64,000 bases of DNA from Akkermansia muciniphila (GCA_945888375.1 CAMCZZ010000006.1:62001-126000); one strand, 5' to 3'; counted from the stretch's first letter, positions 54,905 to 64,000 are shown. Notes: generated from the sequence alone by a model not told the origin. Program-made: numbers and translations.

Positions 54905-57449
54905 TTACACCACGCGACGACGGCGGCGCAGGGAAACGCAACCCAACACGCCCAGACCGGCCAGCGCCGCGAAAGTTGACGGCTCGGGAATCGCGGAGAC
55001 ATTCAGAGTGAGATCATTCGCCCCCAGCACAAACGAACCCACCAGCCCGGAGCCCAGATTGGTCGCCACGAAATCCGACTGCGAGAATGTCGTGCCGCCG
55101 AAGGACGTCAGGGTGTAGCTGCCGCCGTCCAACCCGCCGCCCCCGAAGTCGAAGGTGAAGCCGATTCCGGTGCCCTTGGTGAAGGCGCCGGAGAGCGAAA
55201 GGCGATCCGAAGAAGTCAGACCGCTTAGCTCGAATACCAAGGAGCCGCCGTTGTTCCACGTGAAGCTGGAGCCCGATAGGGTGCCGATGCCAGTGCCGGG
55301 GGCGAGCGAACCGGAGTTCAAGGTGATCGCGCCCACGGTGCCGGAGCCGCCCAAGGAACCTCCGCCAATGGTGACGGCGGAAGAGGCGAGACTGGCGTTA
55401 ACGAATACGGTGCCAGCGTTGATGCCAAACGCCCCCGAGTAGGTGTGGGTGGGCCCACTGGCGAAGGTGAGTGAGCCGGCTCCGGACTTGGTAAGGGCAC
55501 CGCTTCCGCTCAGCACCGTGTTCGCGCCGAGGGTGATGGAACGGGTAGCATCCGCATTGAAAGTCGCGCCAGAGGCTCCGGCGATGACGTTGATGCGACC
55601 AGTCGCCGTGGTGGCGAGGCCATCGACCGAAAGGTTGCCTCCTGCGAGATTCTGCAGGGTGCCGCCATTGATGGTGAGGTTGCGCACGGTGCTTGCGCCG
55701 TAAGTGGCGCCGGAACCTTGAATCGTCGTGGCGAAGAGGGTGCCGCCGGTGAGGTTGTAGTTGGCGATGAGGTTGGGAGACTCAGCATTAGTATTGAGAC
55801 CTAAATTGACAGTGGTCGCCGTAACGGTGCCGCCGGATTGGTTGAATGTGCCGTTAAGGGTCGGTGCTCCACTCGTGGCACCCGTTTTAGCGGCGAGGTT
55901 CAGTGTCGTGGCCACAACCGAGCCGGCCGGCATGGTGACTGTTCCCGTGGAGGAGGTGCCGCTAGAACCCGCGAAATGCCGAGCCACATAGAAATCGGTC
56001 GCCTGAGCGTCCAAACTCCCATTCGTGAGATTGAGGATGCCCGTGGAACCTTGATTGCCCGAGTTGGTGGAACCGACCGACATAACTGGCGCAGCTCCGA
56101 TTCCACCGGCGCCACGCACGGTCAAAGAGGGATTGGTCAATCCACTTTGGAACGAGACGTTTCCGCTGCCCTGGAAGAAGCCGATCACGAACTCGCCCGA
56201 AGCGTTGATGTTGTTGTTCTGGCCGAGTCCTAGCAAAACGTTTTGACCAGCTACATTACTGCCACCGCCACCGAAGCGGACGTTAGTGGCATTGATCGTG
56301 TTGGTGCCGGTTCTGGCGAGGTTCACCGTGTTTACGACGTTCAGGCCAGTGGAGTTAATCCCGAAGTCGCCGGCAGTGCGGTTGACCGTCAAGTTGCTCA
56401 AGCCCGCCATGTTTACCGTAGTCCCAGTGACAGTCGTGCTCCACGTGGTGTTGGCTGCAAAGTTGACGATCAAGGTGCCGCCCGCACCGCTGATCGTGTT
56501 GGTCTGGCCGGCACCAAGCAATCCAAGCCCGCCGAGTGTCTGTGAAGTGCTGCCCACATCCAGCGTCGAAGCCGCGTTGAAGGTCACCGTGCTGGTGCTC
56601 AACAACCGGTTGTCTCCGCCGGACAGGGCGAGCGTGCCGCCGTCGAGAAAAGTGCCTCCGGTGAAAGTGTTGGCACCGCTCAAGGTGAGCGTGCCGGAGT
56701 CGTTCTTACGCAATTGGGCCGTGCCGGAAATCACGCCCGCGATGGTCATGTTCGCGCCGGCTTTGTTCTTCACCCAGAAAGCTCCAGTGCCGCTGGTAGT
56801 GATCGTGCGGGCCGAGTTCAGCGTAAAATTTCCAGCCGAAGCGTCGTTGTAAAAACCGACCGGCTGACCGCTGAGCGCAACGGAAATGACGTTCACCGAA
56901 TTACCGAGGTTGGCATCGCTATTTATCACCGTGAAGCTACCGCCTCCCGAGGCGGGCGCGGTCAGTTTGACGGTGCCGGTGAAAACATTGGTGACGCCCG
57001 AGAGATCGAGGTAGCCGTTGCCTTGGCGTTCGAAGCCGTTGGTGCCGTCGAGGACCGAACTGATCTTGAAGCGGTTCGCCGCCGATTCGCTAAACGCATT
57101 GTTGGTTCCTGTGCTGATAACAGGGGAGTTGACACCGTTGGCCAAGGTCAAGGTGCCGCCGGAGATCGTCAGCCCCCCGTTAGCTGTAGTGTCAGTCGCG
57201 AGGATCTGCCCGACGGTGAAAGCAGTATCCACTGTGATCGTCTGGCCTGCCCAGTTTTGTGAAAAGGTGGCGGTCTCGGTGGCGGCGTTTGGCACCCCTC
57301 CTGTCCACGGTCCGGTGGACCAGTTACCCGAGGCAAGGTTTGTCCACGAGCCGCTGGCGGCGTAAACAGAAGGCATCGCGGCCAGCGCGGCGAAGAGCGC
57401 TAGGGTGGCGGCACGACGGCCGTTCGATATCGATTTTGGGGTATTCATT
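54905..57449 (-). CDS. PEP-CTERM beta-repeat surface protein, paralogue of upstream neighbour
   Basis: About 847 residues from ATG 57449 (MNTPKSISNGRRAATLALFA, ALAAMPSVYAASGSW), a signal peptide. Contains autotransporter-associated repeats (SGTLTLSGANTFTGGTFLDG, GSLTFASGPTHTYSGAFGIN) and, at about residues 345-650, a core module clearly homologous to that of the next gene: both carry NVRFGGGG/HVRFGGGG, LGLGQNNNINASGEFV, SGNVSFQSGLTNPSLTVRG, STGILNLTNG and FYVARHFAGSSGTSSTGTV. The end is a PEP-CTERM sorting tail: IPEPSTFAALAGLGVLGCVS, LRRRRRVV. So the protein is sorted by an exosortase system encoded elsewhere. Operator site 6 is 135 bases upstream. Confidence 0.88.
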
Positions 57450-57583
57450 ATTGAAAAATAGGACACGGAAAGATCGGCGCGCGGGGCGGCCAGACTTGGC
57501 ATGATGAGTTGGGGTTAGGGGGGTGAACTAATAACCTCGGGTTCCTGCCACACTTGCTGACCTGCACGCGACGCCGTCGTGAT

Positions 57584-57594
57584 TATACAGTATA
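57584..57594. promoter_or_regulatory. Shared operator site 6 (before PEP-CTERM protein)
   Basis: TATACAGTATA, perfect palindrome around a central A. 135 bases before the start at 57449. It also lies right after the end of the GH5 remnant. Confidence 0.65.
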
Positions 57595-57596
57595 GT

Positions 57597-58382
57597 TCAA
57601 CGGTTTCTCGGCCCGATTTTGCCTACGGGTCTTTTGGTGACCAACCTTGGCGCACCGTTTGGGAACAGGGCTGCGCGCAGCTCTGGGGAAAACTTCCCCG
57701 GTCCGGTCTCCCGGACATACCCGAAGCCCGCCTCCAAATCCCACCAAGCCCAGCCCAGCCCGTTCCCGTCGAGTTCCTCCCGCATCGCCCGCGCGAAGGC
57801 TAGGCGCGACGTGGAGTCGGCGTTTCGATACGCGCCAAACTCGCCGCTGTGCACCGCCCGTCATTCCCGCCGCCACCACACCGCCGCCTCGGCCAAAAGG
57901 CCGGAAAGGGCCGGGACTCTGCTGAGATTGCTCTCTGTCGCCGCGGTGTTGTGCGCCCGCGCCCACTCCTTCGTCCGCTCCGGCCCGTCATTCGCCGCCA
58001 CGACCGGAACGAGCGGCGGCCCCGGAAACACGATCCCGGTCGTCCCCGTCAACCCGCCCGTGCAGCCCGCGCCTTGGTGAGTGAACAGGAACGGCTCGTA
58101 GCAATGCGCCGTCACCACCACGTTTTCCCATTCGCTGGAAATTCGGAGTTCCGCGATCGCCTTCACCGACCCCCAGTCGCCCGGTGAGAGCAGAATCGTC
58201 CGCTTTGAACTCACCTTCCGTATCGCCCTCATTACCTCGGGATACAGCGCGTTCATCCGCGCCGTCGTCTCCGCACCGCGCGGTTCGTTTAAGAGTGCGA
58301 ACATCAGCGAGGGCGCCGGCACCCGGCGATAGTGGCGTGCGATCCCGAACGCTGCCTCGAATTTGAAAGGGAGTCCGCTCAA
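57597..58382 (-). pseudogene. GH5 endoglucanase/mannanase-like remnant with in-frame stop
   Basis: One continuous frame apart from a TGA at 57861-57863. Before the stop: SLMFALLNEPRGAETTARMN with the GH5 acid/base Glu (NEP), RKVSSKRTILLSPGDWGSVK, VVVTAHCYEPFLFTHQGAG. After it, in the same frame: VHSGEFGAYRNADSTSRLAF with the nucleophile Glu, and GLGWAWWDLEAGFGYVRETG. The barrel's first strands and any signal peptide are missing: the frame opens 3 bases inside operator site 7, with a TAA before it. The product would lack the nucleophile, so the gene is inactive. It must once have acted on a beta-glucan or mannan. Confidence 0.75.
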
Positions 58383-58384
58383 GC

Positions 58385-58395
58385 TTTACCGTATA
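58385..58395. promoter_or_regulatory. Shared operator site 7 (before GH-A hydrolase and secreted protein)
   Basis: TTTACCGTATA, within GCTTTACCGTATATC. 235 bases before the ATG at 58630 and abutting the truncated end of the GH5 remnant. No gene is recognisable between 58400 and 58629. Confidence 0.55.
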
Positions 58396-58629
58396 TCTAT
58401 CGGGGCATCGCGACCTCCGGAGACGACGACTCATTCTCTCGCTCCCCGCTATGCATGCCTTTGTGCCTTTGCCCTGCTCTCAACCACCTGCCGCGACGCC
58501 TCCTTAGAACCCGAGGTCAAATACCGAGCCGTGCGTGTCGGCGTGGATCTCATCGCCCACGACCTTATCGCCGTCTTCAGCGTCGTCTTCCGCTTCGCCC
58601 CGAACGCCGCGGCAACTTAACCCGACCCT

Positions 58630-59829
58630 ATGCCACACGCTCACCTCACTCCTGCGGCCGATATCCTCGCCGCCGTCGCACCTCTCCGCCCCTCCCTCGG
58701 CGGCCGCCTTGAGCCCACGCTGCTCGCCGCCCGCCTCGGCGCGACCCACTGCGCCGGCCGCTACGCCTTCACTCCGGAGCCCTACGTCGTCGAGGGGGCA
58801 AAGACCATCCACGGCCGCCTCGGCTACCGCCACCTCAAGCTCTGGTTTTACGAACTGGAGCAGGTTTACTCGCAAAACTCGTCCTGGAACCTCTCCGCCT
58901 ACCCCACCCTCGCCGCCCGCGCCGCCCACCCCTACTTCCGCGCCGCCTTCGCCGAGCCCTTCGCCACCATCGCACTGGAGGTCAAGTTCAGCCCCGCCGG
59001 CGATCTCCACCCGCGCCCACCCGGCCACATGGTCGCGTCGGACATGGACTTCGCGCGCGAGGAGGAGCAGTTGTATCAACTCACCAAATACTTGCTCGCC
59101 ACCTACTGCGACCGCGCCGTCACCTTCATCCTGCAAAACTGGGAGGGCGACTGGATGATCCGCGAATTCCCCGGCGCGATGTGGACCGACCCGGCCAAAA
59201 TCCCCGCCGACCTTGACCAGCGGGTCGAGACCTACGTGCGCTGGTTCGCCGCCCGCCAGCGCGGCGTCTCCCGCGCCCGCGCCGAGTTGTCCGCCGCCGG
59301 CTCAAAATGCCGCGTCCTCCACGCTATCGAAGTCAACCGCGTCTTCGATACCCTCCTCGGCGCCCCAACCCTCTGCAACCGCGTGCTGCCCCGCGTCGAA
59401 GTGGACCTAATTTCCTGGTCGGCCTACGACGGCATGCAGATCGACGCCCACGGCACCGGGGACGCCGCCGCCATCGGCATCTGGCAAGGCATCGAGATCA
59501 TCCGCGCCCACGCCCGGACGATCGAACGCGACGGCAAGGGCCGCCCCCAGGTGATGCTCGGAGAATTCGGCGTGGCGGAGAACAAGCTCCCGCCCGAGAA
59601 GAACGCCGAGGACATCCTCGAAGGCACCGTTGCTGCCGCCCTCGCGCAGGACGCGTGCTTACTGCACTACTGGGAACTTTTCTGTAACGAGTCCAACGAC
59701 CCCAAATACCGCGACGCCCCGCTCGACCGCAACCTGCGCGCCGACGAGCTTGGCGGCTTCTGGCTCATCAAGCCCGACGACACCCTCGGCCGCGCCGGCG
59801 CCTGGTTTGCAAAACGGCTCGGCCGATGA
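58630..59829 (+). CDS. GH-A-clan TIM-barrel glycoside hydrolase, family unassigned
   Basis: 399 residues without signal peptide. A (beta/alpha)8 pattern is suggested by TFILQNWEGDWMIREFPGAM with a likely acid/base Glu, CRVLHAIEVNRVFDTLLGAP, VEVDLISWSAYDGMQIDAHG, and the likely nucleophile Glu in QVMLGEFGVAENKLPPEKNA, then LLHYWELFCNESNDPKYRD. The placing of Glu residues after strands 4 and 7 is that of clan GH-A. Family and substrate are not clear; neighbours suggest mannan, glucuronan or alginate oligomers. Its TGA overlaps the ATG of the next gene (ATGA), so they are coupled. Confidence 0.6.
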   Translation: MPHAHLTPAADILAAVAPLRPSLGGRLEPTLLAARLGATHCAGRYAFTPEPYVVEGAKTIHGRLGYRHLKLWFYELEQVYSQNSSWNLSAYPTLAARAAHPYFRAAFAEPFATIALEVKFSPAGDLHPRPPGHMVASDMDFAREEEQLYQLTKYLLATYCDRAVTFILQNWEGDWMIREFPGAMWTDPAKIPADLDQRVETYVRWFAARQRGVSRARAELSAAGSKCRVLHAIEVNRVFDTLLGAPTLCNRVLPRVEVDLISWSAYDGMQIDAHGTGDAAAIGIWQGIEIIRAHARTIERDGKGRPQVMLGEFGVAENKLPPEKNAEDILEGTVAAALAQDACLLHYWELFCNESNDPKYRDAPLDRNLRADELGGFWLIKPDDTLGRAGAWFAKRLGR

Positions 59830-62687
59830 TTCGCACCATGCGCCTCGCCGCCTTTCGTTCACTCGGTTTCATGGCGCTTGGCGCGGCGTTCAGCCTGGCT
59901 CTGCCCGCGACACCCTCGCCGCAGTCCATCGCGCCGCCGGCCATCGCGGGCGCCGACTCCGCGCTGACCTCCCACTGGGAGGACGCCACCCAGCGCGAAG
60001 TTTTCGTCATCGCGGGCGATCACTACCAACTCCGCGTCGGCACCCACCCCGCCCGCATCCTCTCCCTGCGCAGCGACGGGCGCGAGCTCCTCGGGCCCGG
60101 CGGCGCCACGCCGTGGATCGAAACCGCCGCCGGCACCCGCCTCGTCCCGGCTCCCCGCGATCTCGTGCCCGTATGGGACGTTCACACCGGCCAGAAATCC
60201 CTTCCGGCGAAAAACTCCGCCGCCCGCATGAACATCTGGCGCGCCACGCCAAACTACTGGGAGGTTCACCTGCGCGACATCCCTTTCGTCGCGCCCGACA
60301 CGCCGGCCGGCACGCCGCCGCAACGCGTTCACCTCGTCTTCCACGCCCACCCGGATCGCGTGCATCTGGAGTTCCGGGCCGAACCCGCCTCAGGCCAAGC
60401 TGCCCCCGCACGTCTCGGCTGGGTTTTCGACACCGCGTCCGCCCTTCGGATCGAGCAGGCAGGCAAACGCGCCGCCCTCGCCTTCGCCGGTTCCGCCGCC
60501 GTCCTCGCCCCGCCCGACGGTGCTTTCGCGCTGAACGCGCGCGACGCCAAGACCCTCGCCTTCGCCCCCGCCGCCGCGCCATGGTTCGTCCTCCGTCCCG
60601 CGAGCCCTCGCACCCCGCCTGCCGCGCCCGCCGAACTCTCCACTCTCTTCCGCGAGGAACTCGCCCCGCTCGCCGCCTCCGCCTTCGGCGCCGATACCCA
60701 CGGAGTCTGGAGCGGCTACGACCCCGCCTCCGGCCTCTACCTGCTCGACCTGCTCTCCAACCGCCCCGCCTTCAGTTTCGACGCCGCCCACAAAATCCCC
60801 TCCCGCCGCATTGATACCGCCATTACCGCCCCGCGCTCGCCCACGCCACGCACGCTCACGGTCATGGCCCGCACCGGCCTCGGCAACCTGGAGGCCGGAG
60901 TGCTGGCCGACCCGCACGGATTCCCCCGCGCCGTGCCCGCCTTCGTCGCGAAAAACTTCGCGGGCGAAAAAGAGGAGCCCGACGACACCGCCTATGGCGA
61001 CATCGTGTTTCCCCTCGCCCTCGGCCCTGGCGAGCCGCGCGAACATCGCGTTCTCGCGCTCTTCCAGACCTGGGGCAACCACATGTTGAAACAGGTTTCG
61101 TCCATCCGCTTTTTTACCATCTACTGGCACCTCTCCACCGGACTCAGCGAGACCACCTGCTTCACCCACGCGTGGATGTTTATCCGCGGCGGCCTGGTGA
61201 GCATCCCCGATTTCCGCCCTTACTCCGGCCCCTTCATCATGGGCCAGCCCCAGCACGAGTGTTACTCCTGGCCGGGTTTTCTGAACTACGAGACCGCCGC
61301 CGGCCCGGTGCGTCCGCTCTACGAGCGCACCGATTTCCACTCCATCGCGCCGAATCTCTCCCGCTTCACTATGCGTTTCCGCACCAGCGACGACGCCGCC
61401 CGCCTCGGCGTCGAGATCTTGGAGATCCCGCAAACCGACGAGATGCGCACCTTCCTCCGCCTGCGCTACGACTGGGATAAACCCGTCGCGCTCACCGGCG
61501 ATACGCGCCGCACCTTCCGCTGGCTGCAAACCTACGAAAAAAACCTCCCGCGCGAACTCATCTGGCTCCCTGCCGAGGGCCCCGGCCGCACCCTCGCCGT
61601 GCCCAAGACCCCCGCCGCCGAGGCGCCTCCGCTCCTCCTCGCCGAGCCGCTCTCGCTTGCCGCGCCTTACGCCGGCACGCACGAGCAAAAGCAGGACTAC
61701 TCCTCGCTCATGCTTATCACCCGCTTGACCGGGCGCCTCGGCGGCCAACCCGTCGAGCGCGCGTTTCTCACCGCCGAGTTCGACGCCACCAAGGGCCTCT
61801 ATGCCTTCGTCGCGGAGCAGTCCGATCTGAAAATCGAGGCGGGCGACTGGCTTGAAGCCGATGTGTTGCTCATGCCGCATGCCGAAATAAATCCGCCGCT
61901 CTTCAAAGCCACCCGCGAGCGCGAATACTGGTTCGATCGGGCGCCGCACATCACCAGCGTCAGTGTCGGCACCAAACGCGCCGACTTCCCCGCCACCATA
62001 CGCGCCGATAACGATGTCGCGCGTTTCACCGTAACCGGCGGGCTCGATACGCTCCCGCTCATAGCCGAGGGTTTCTCCGCCCCCGGCGTGCCGCTCCTGT
62101 GGAAGGGCACGCTCTGGCAGGACCAGCAACTCCACGGCGGCGATGGTAACCAGGTGGATCGCGACCCCGCTGACGGCACCTACCGCTTCACCTTCGTTTA
62201 TCCGATTCGCCGCACCGAGGCGCACGACTTCACGGTTTCCCTGCTCAAGGTCAGCGGAGCCGATGTGGCGAGCCTGCATGATGACAACGGCCTGCCTGTC
62301 GCCCGCTTCACCGCGAAGGCCGACTACACGGTGACCGCACCGGTCTTTTTCCAAGGCGGTGAAAACCGCGTCACCGCCGGTTCCGACCTTGTGCGCGCTT
62401 CAGGCCGCGCCACCGAGCTGCGCGCCGTGCCCGTGAGTTTCGTGCCCGCCGCGGGTGAGGCCGTCGTGCGCATCGCCGCCGCGAGCGAGGCGCGAGTTGA
62501 CCTAACCATCGAGGGTGCCGCCGGTCGCCTGAACATCGGCCACCGCGTTCCGGGCCGCCGCTACGCAGTAACCCGCGAGGGCAGCGCTGGAACAGAGTAT
62601 CTCGTCGCGAACGATCAAGGCCTCGAATTCGACATTCTCGCATCACCAACGCCGCGAAGGTTAAGGATCTCGGCGGCCGTGCAATGA
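59826..62687 (+). CDS. Large secreted protein of unknown function
   Basis: 953 residues from ATG 59826. Signal peptide MIRTMRLAAFRSLGFMALGA and AFSLALPATPSPQ. The body looks beta-rich: an N-terminal region DHYQLRVGTHPARILSLRSD (like the galactose-mutarotase/lyase beta-sandwich class), a middle part with GLSETTCFTHAWMFIRGGLV and IMGQPQHECYSWPGFLNYET, and a C-terminal Ig/beta region. I recognise no named family. Context (translationally coupled GH-A hydrolase, alginate-lyase-like gene next, operator site 7 upstream) points to a polysaccharide-active or -binding role, which is inference. Confidence 0.6.
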   Translation: MIRTMRLAAFRSLGFMALGAAFSLALPATPSPQSIAPPAIAGADSALTSHWEDATQREVFVIAGDHYQLRVGTHPARILSLRSDGRELLGPGGATPWIETAAGTRLVPAPRDLVPVWDVHTGQKSLPAKNSAARMNIWRATPNYWEVHLRDIPFVAPDTPAGTPPQRVHLVFHAHPDRVHLEFRAEPASGQAAPARLGWVFDTASALRIEQAGKRAALAFAGSAAVLAPPDGAFALNARDAKTLAFAPAAAPWFVLRPASPRTPPAAPAELSTLFREELAPLAASAFGADTHGVWSGYDPASGLYLLDLLSNRPAFSFDAAHKIPSRRIDTAITAPRSPTPRTLTVMARTGLGNLEAGVLADPHGFPRAVPAFVAKNFAGEKEEPDDTAYGDIVFPLALGPGEPREHRVLALFQTWGNHMLKQVSSIRFFTIYWHLSTGLSETTCFTHAWMFIRGGLVSIPDFRPYSGPFIMGQPQHECYSWPGFLNYETAAGPVRPLYERTDFHSIAPNLSRFTMRFRTSDDAARLGVEILEIPQTDEMRTFLRLRYDWDKPVALTGDTRRTFRWLQTYEKNLPRELIWLPAEGPGRTLAVPKTPAAEAPPLLLAEPLSLAAPYAGTHEQKQDYSSLMLITRLTGRLGGQPVERAFLTAEFDATKGLYAFVAEQSDLKIEAGDWLEADVLLMPHAEINPPLFKATREREYWFDRAPHITSVSVGTKRADFPATIRADNDVARFTVTGGLDTLPLIAEGFSAPGVPLLWKGTLWQDQQLHGGDGNQVDRDPADGTYRFTFVYPIRRTEAHDFTVSLLKVSGADVASLHDDNGLPVARFTAKADYTVTAPVFFQGGENRVTAGSDLVRASGRATELRAVPVSFVPAAGEAVVRIAAASEARVDLTIEGAAGRLNIGHRVPGRRYAVTREGSAGTEYLVANDQGLEFDILASPTPRRLRISAAVQ

Positions 62688-62714
62688 GTCGTTGCGACAA
62701 CTAAGCCTTTACAA

Positions 62715-64000
62715 TCACTCCAGCGGCAGCAGCAGCATCCAACGCGATTTCTGCCACTCAGTCTGCTGCGTCGGAGTCATGTGCCGGCGAAAGAAATCGC
62801 CGACTTCTGGATCCCCGGTGGCAGCCGTCACCATCCAGAAAAACTCGGTCGGCGAGGTTTTCTTGAACTTGCCGTCGCCAAAGGTCCAAAACCTCGGTTC
62901 CTCGACGTAGGGGCGCAGCCAGAGCGCGGCCTGGCGCAACGAGCGGCCGTCTTTGGTCTTGTAGGCCCACAGGTCCAGATCGAGCCGGCGCGCGAGAAAC
63001 ACCATGTCCGCCATGCCCTTCAAATTCCAACAGGTATACATCGCCGCGTAGCCCCGCTTTTGTTCATGCGGGGTGGCCCCGTCGGGCTCAATTTGAACCG
63101 CGATGCGCCCGGGACCGAATGCCTCCACCACGCGCCGCGCCAGCGCTTCATCCCCGGCGAACAAGGCGCAGCGGGCCACGATCAGGTCGTAAAAGGTGCC
63201 GTGATTGTTCGGCGCCGCCCGTTCTCGCTGGCCGAGAGAGGAGTTCCAAAGCCAATCGGTGAAGGGCACGAACCAGGCGCGCAGGGCGGCCTGGTCGTCG
63301 GCGGACCATTCGCCGGAGTCTCCAAGCAGGTTTACCGCATCGAGCAGGTAGGGGAAGCTGTTCACATCAATGATTCCCCAGGGCTCGCCTTTGCTCTTGT
63401 TGGGCACGCACTGCGCGTAGTCCATATGCGGACTCATGCGCGTCGCCGGATCAATGAACCACACGCGCAACTGCTCGGACGCACGACGCGCGTAGCGGGT
63501 GTCGCCGGTAAAGTAAAACGCCAGCGAACAGGTGATGACGCGTTGCTGCAGCGTCTTCATGCGCGGCCCGTCAAACTTGTCTATCATCTCGGTGTTAACC
63601 ACACCATCGCGCATCACCCAGGGCGCATCGGGCTTGCCTTCCTGCGGCCAGAAATAGCCCGAGAAACTCGCGTAGTTGTGCTTCCCGCCCACCATCGCCG
63701 CGAGGTCGCCGGGTTTATCAGTTACCTTTACCAACTCGCCGGCCAGTTCCTTCTCCGCCTCGCCGCGCAACCGTTCGAGCGCGGGCTGCAACAGGGGGTC
63801 GCCGGCGCGCACCCGTTGACGACTGCGCGCGAGCGTTTCTGGCAACCAGGTGTAAACATCGGGGATCGCCACGCGCGCCGCCTCGTTCTCCGCCGCCGGA
63901 ACGGGCGGACCGTCCGGAGTAGCGGCGCGGGCACGAGTGGCGACGAGCGCGCCGATGAATAGTGCGAAGCACAAATGGATTGATTTTCCAACTACGGTTG
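62715..64000 (-). CDS. Alginate-lyase-domain polysaccharide lyase, 5' end beyond window
   Basis: The (alpha/alpha)-toroid alginate lyase domain is clear: MVGGKHNYASFSGYFWPQEG, VVNTEMIDKFDGPRMKTLQQ, LAFYFTGDTRYARRASEQLR, VWFIDPATRMSPHMDYAQCV, the active-site NNHGTFYDLIVARCALF and IDVNSFPYLLDAV. This fits PF05426-type lyases, which include alginate and glucuronan lyases (PL5, PL38 and relatives). Reading into the window edge gives VGKSIHLCFALFIGALVATR and ARA, a signal peptide whose start codon lies outside, so the TTG at 63974 is probably not the start. It converges on the large secreted protein gene with a 27-base gap. Confidence 0.82.
   Translation of the reverse strand, partial: TVVGKSIHLCFALFIGALVATRARAATPDGPPVPAAENEAARVAIPDVYTWLPETLARSRQRVRAGDPLLQPALERLRGEAEKELAGELVKVTDKPGDLAAMVGGKHNYASFSGYFWPQEGKPDAPWVMRDGVVNTEMIDKFDGPRMKTLQQRVITCSLAFYFTGDTRYARRASEQLRVWFIDPATRMSPHMDYAQCVPNKSKGEPWGIIDVNSFPYLLDAVNLLGDSGEWSADDQAALRAWFVPFTDWLWNSSLGQRERAAPNNHGTFYDLIVARCALFAGDEALARRVVEAFGPGRIAVQIEPDGATPHEQKRGYAAMYTCWNLKGMADMVFLARRLDLDLWAYKTKDGRSLRQAALWLRPYVEEPRFWTFGDGKFKKTSPTEFFWMVTAATGDPEVGDFFRRHMTPTQQTEWQKSRWMLLLPLE

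Noticed and set aside
58363-58620. Plus-strand frame ending before the GH-A gene, with a lipobox-like stretch
   Set aside because: It begins inside the GH5 remnant and crosses operator site 7, and has no conserved domain.

Overview
The window is GC-rich bacterial chromosome. Several features point to a Verrucomicrobiota member of the Opitutaceae type: proteins with autotransporter-associated beta-strand repeats, one with a PEP-CTERM tail; a lone pseudopilin-type secreted protein among sugar genes; GPH/SLC45-like sugar transport; GH4, GH130 and alginate-lyase-type enzymes; and an E2/E3 pair directly behind a 2-oxoglutarate dehydrogenase E1. This placement is inference from gene content; there is no rRNA in the window.

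Layout. 0-4 kb: a DUF115-like protein cut by the window edge, a GT10-type glycosyltransferase, a type-4 uracil-DNA glycosylase and riboflavin synthase. 4-11 kb: an AraC regulator divergent from a GH4 alpha-galactosidase-type enzyme, a coupled HDOD/hybrid histidine kinase pair (the HDOD gene carries an apparent frameshift), a chimeric FG-GAP protein, aroQ, a small MITE-like element touching the aroQ stop, and tRNA-Arg(CCG). 11-29 kb: housekeeping and envelope genes (CbiX-like protein, Pal-like lipoprotein, M20 and M48 peptidases, gcvH/gcvT, PEGA lipoprotein, lgt, pxpA with fused pxpBC, ResB/CcsA cytochrome c maturation, dinB, FKBP, a CrtI-like oxidoreductase, SUI1). 29-38 kb: sucA-sucB-lpdA, then rpmH-rnpA-yidD-yidC. 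38-43 kb: an SDR, a second AraC regulator, a DUF1653 protein, and a LacI regulator followed by xylose isomerase. 43-44 kb: a broken integrase remnant. 44-64 kb: a carbohydrate-use island.

The most notable feature is in that island. A short palindrome, consensus T-A/T-TAC-N-GTA-A/T-A (one site has ATATA as its right half), lies in front of seven separate transcription units: a GH130 phosphorylase/glycosidase, an MFS sugar transporter, a pseudopilin-type protein (with an esterase behind it), a 2-hydroxyacid dehydrogenase, two paralogous giant beta-repeat surface proteins, and a GH-A-clan hydrolase coupled to a 953-residue secreted protein of unknown function. I read this as one regulon joining saccharide uptake and breakdown to display of large surface or exported repeat proteins. 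A GH5 remnant, broken by an in-frame stop, begins exactly at one of these operators, and an alginate-lyase-like gene ends the window. No SusC/SusD pair is present.

Other non-coding structure: four large intergenic palindromic elements, two of them between sucA, sucB and lpdA; several strong intrinsic terminators; and a possible structured RNA with pseudoknot topology upstream of the M48 peptidase gene. All coordinates and motifs were read by eye; no searches were run.
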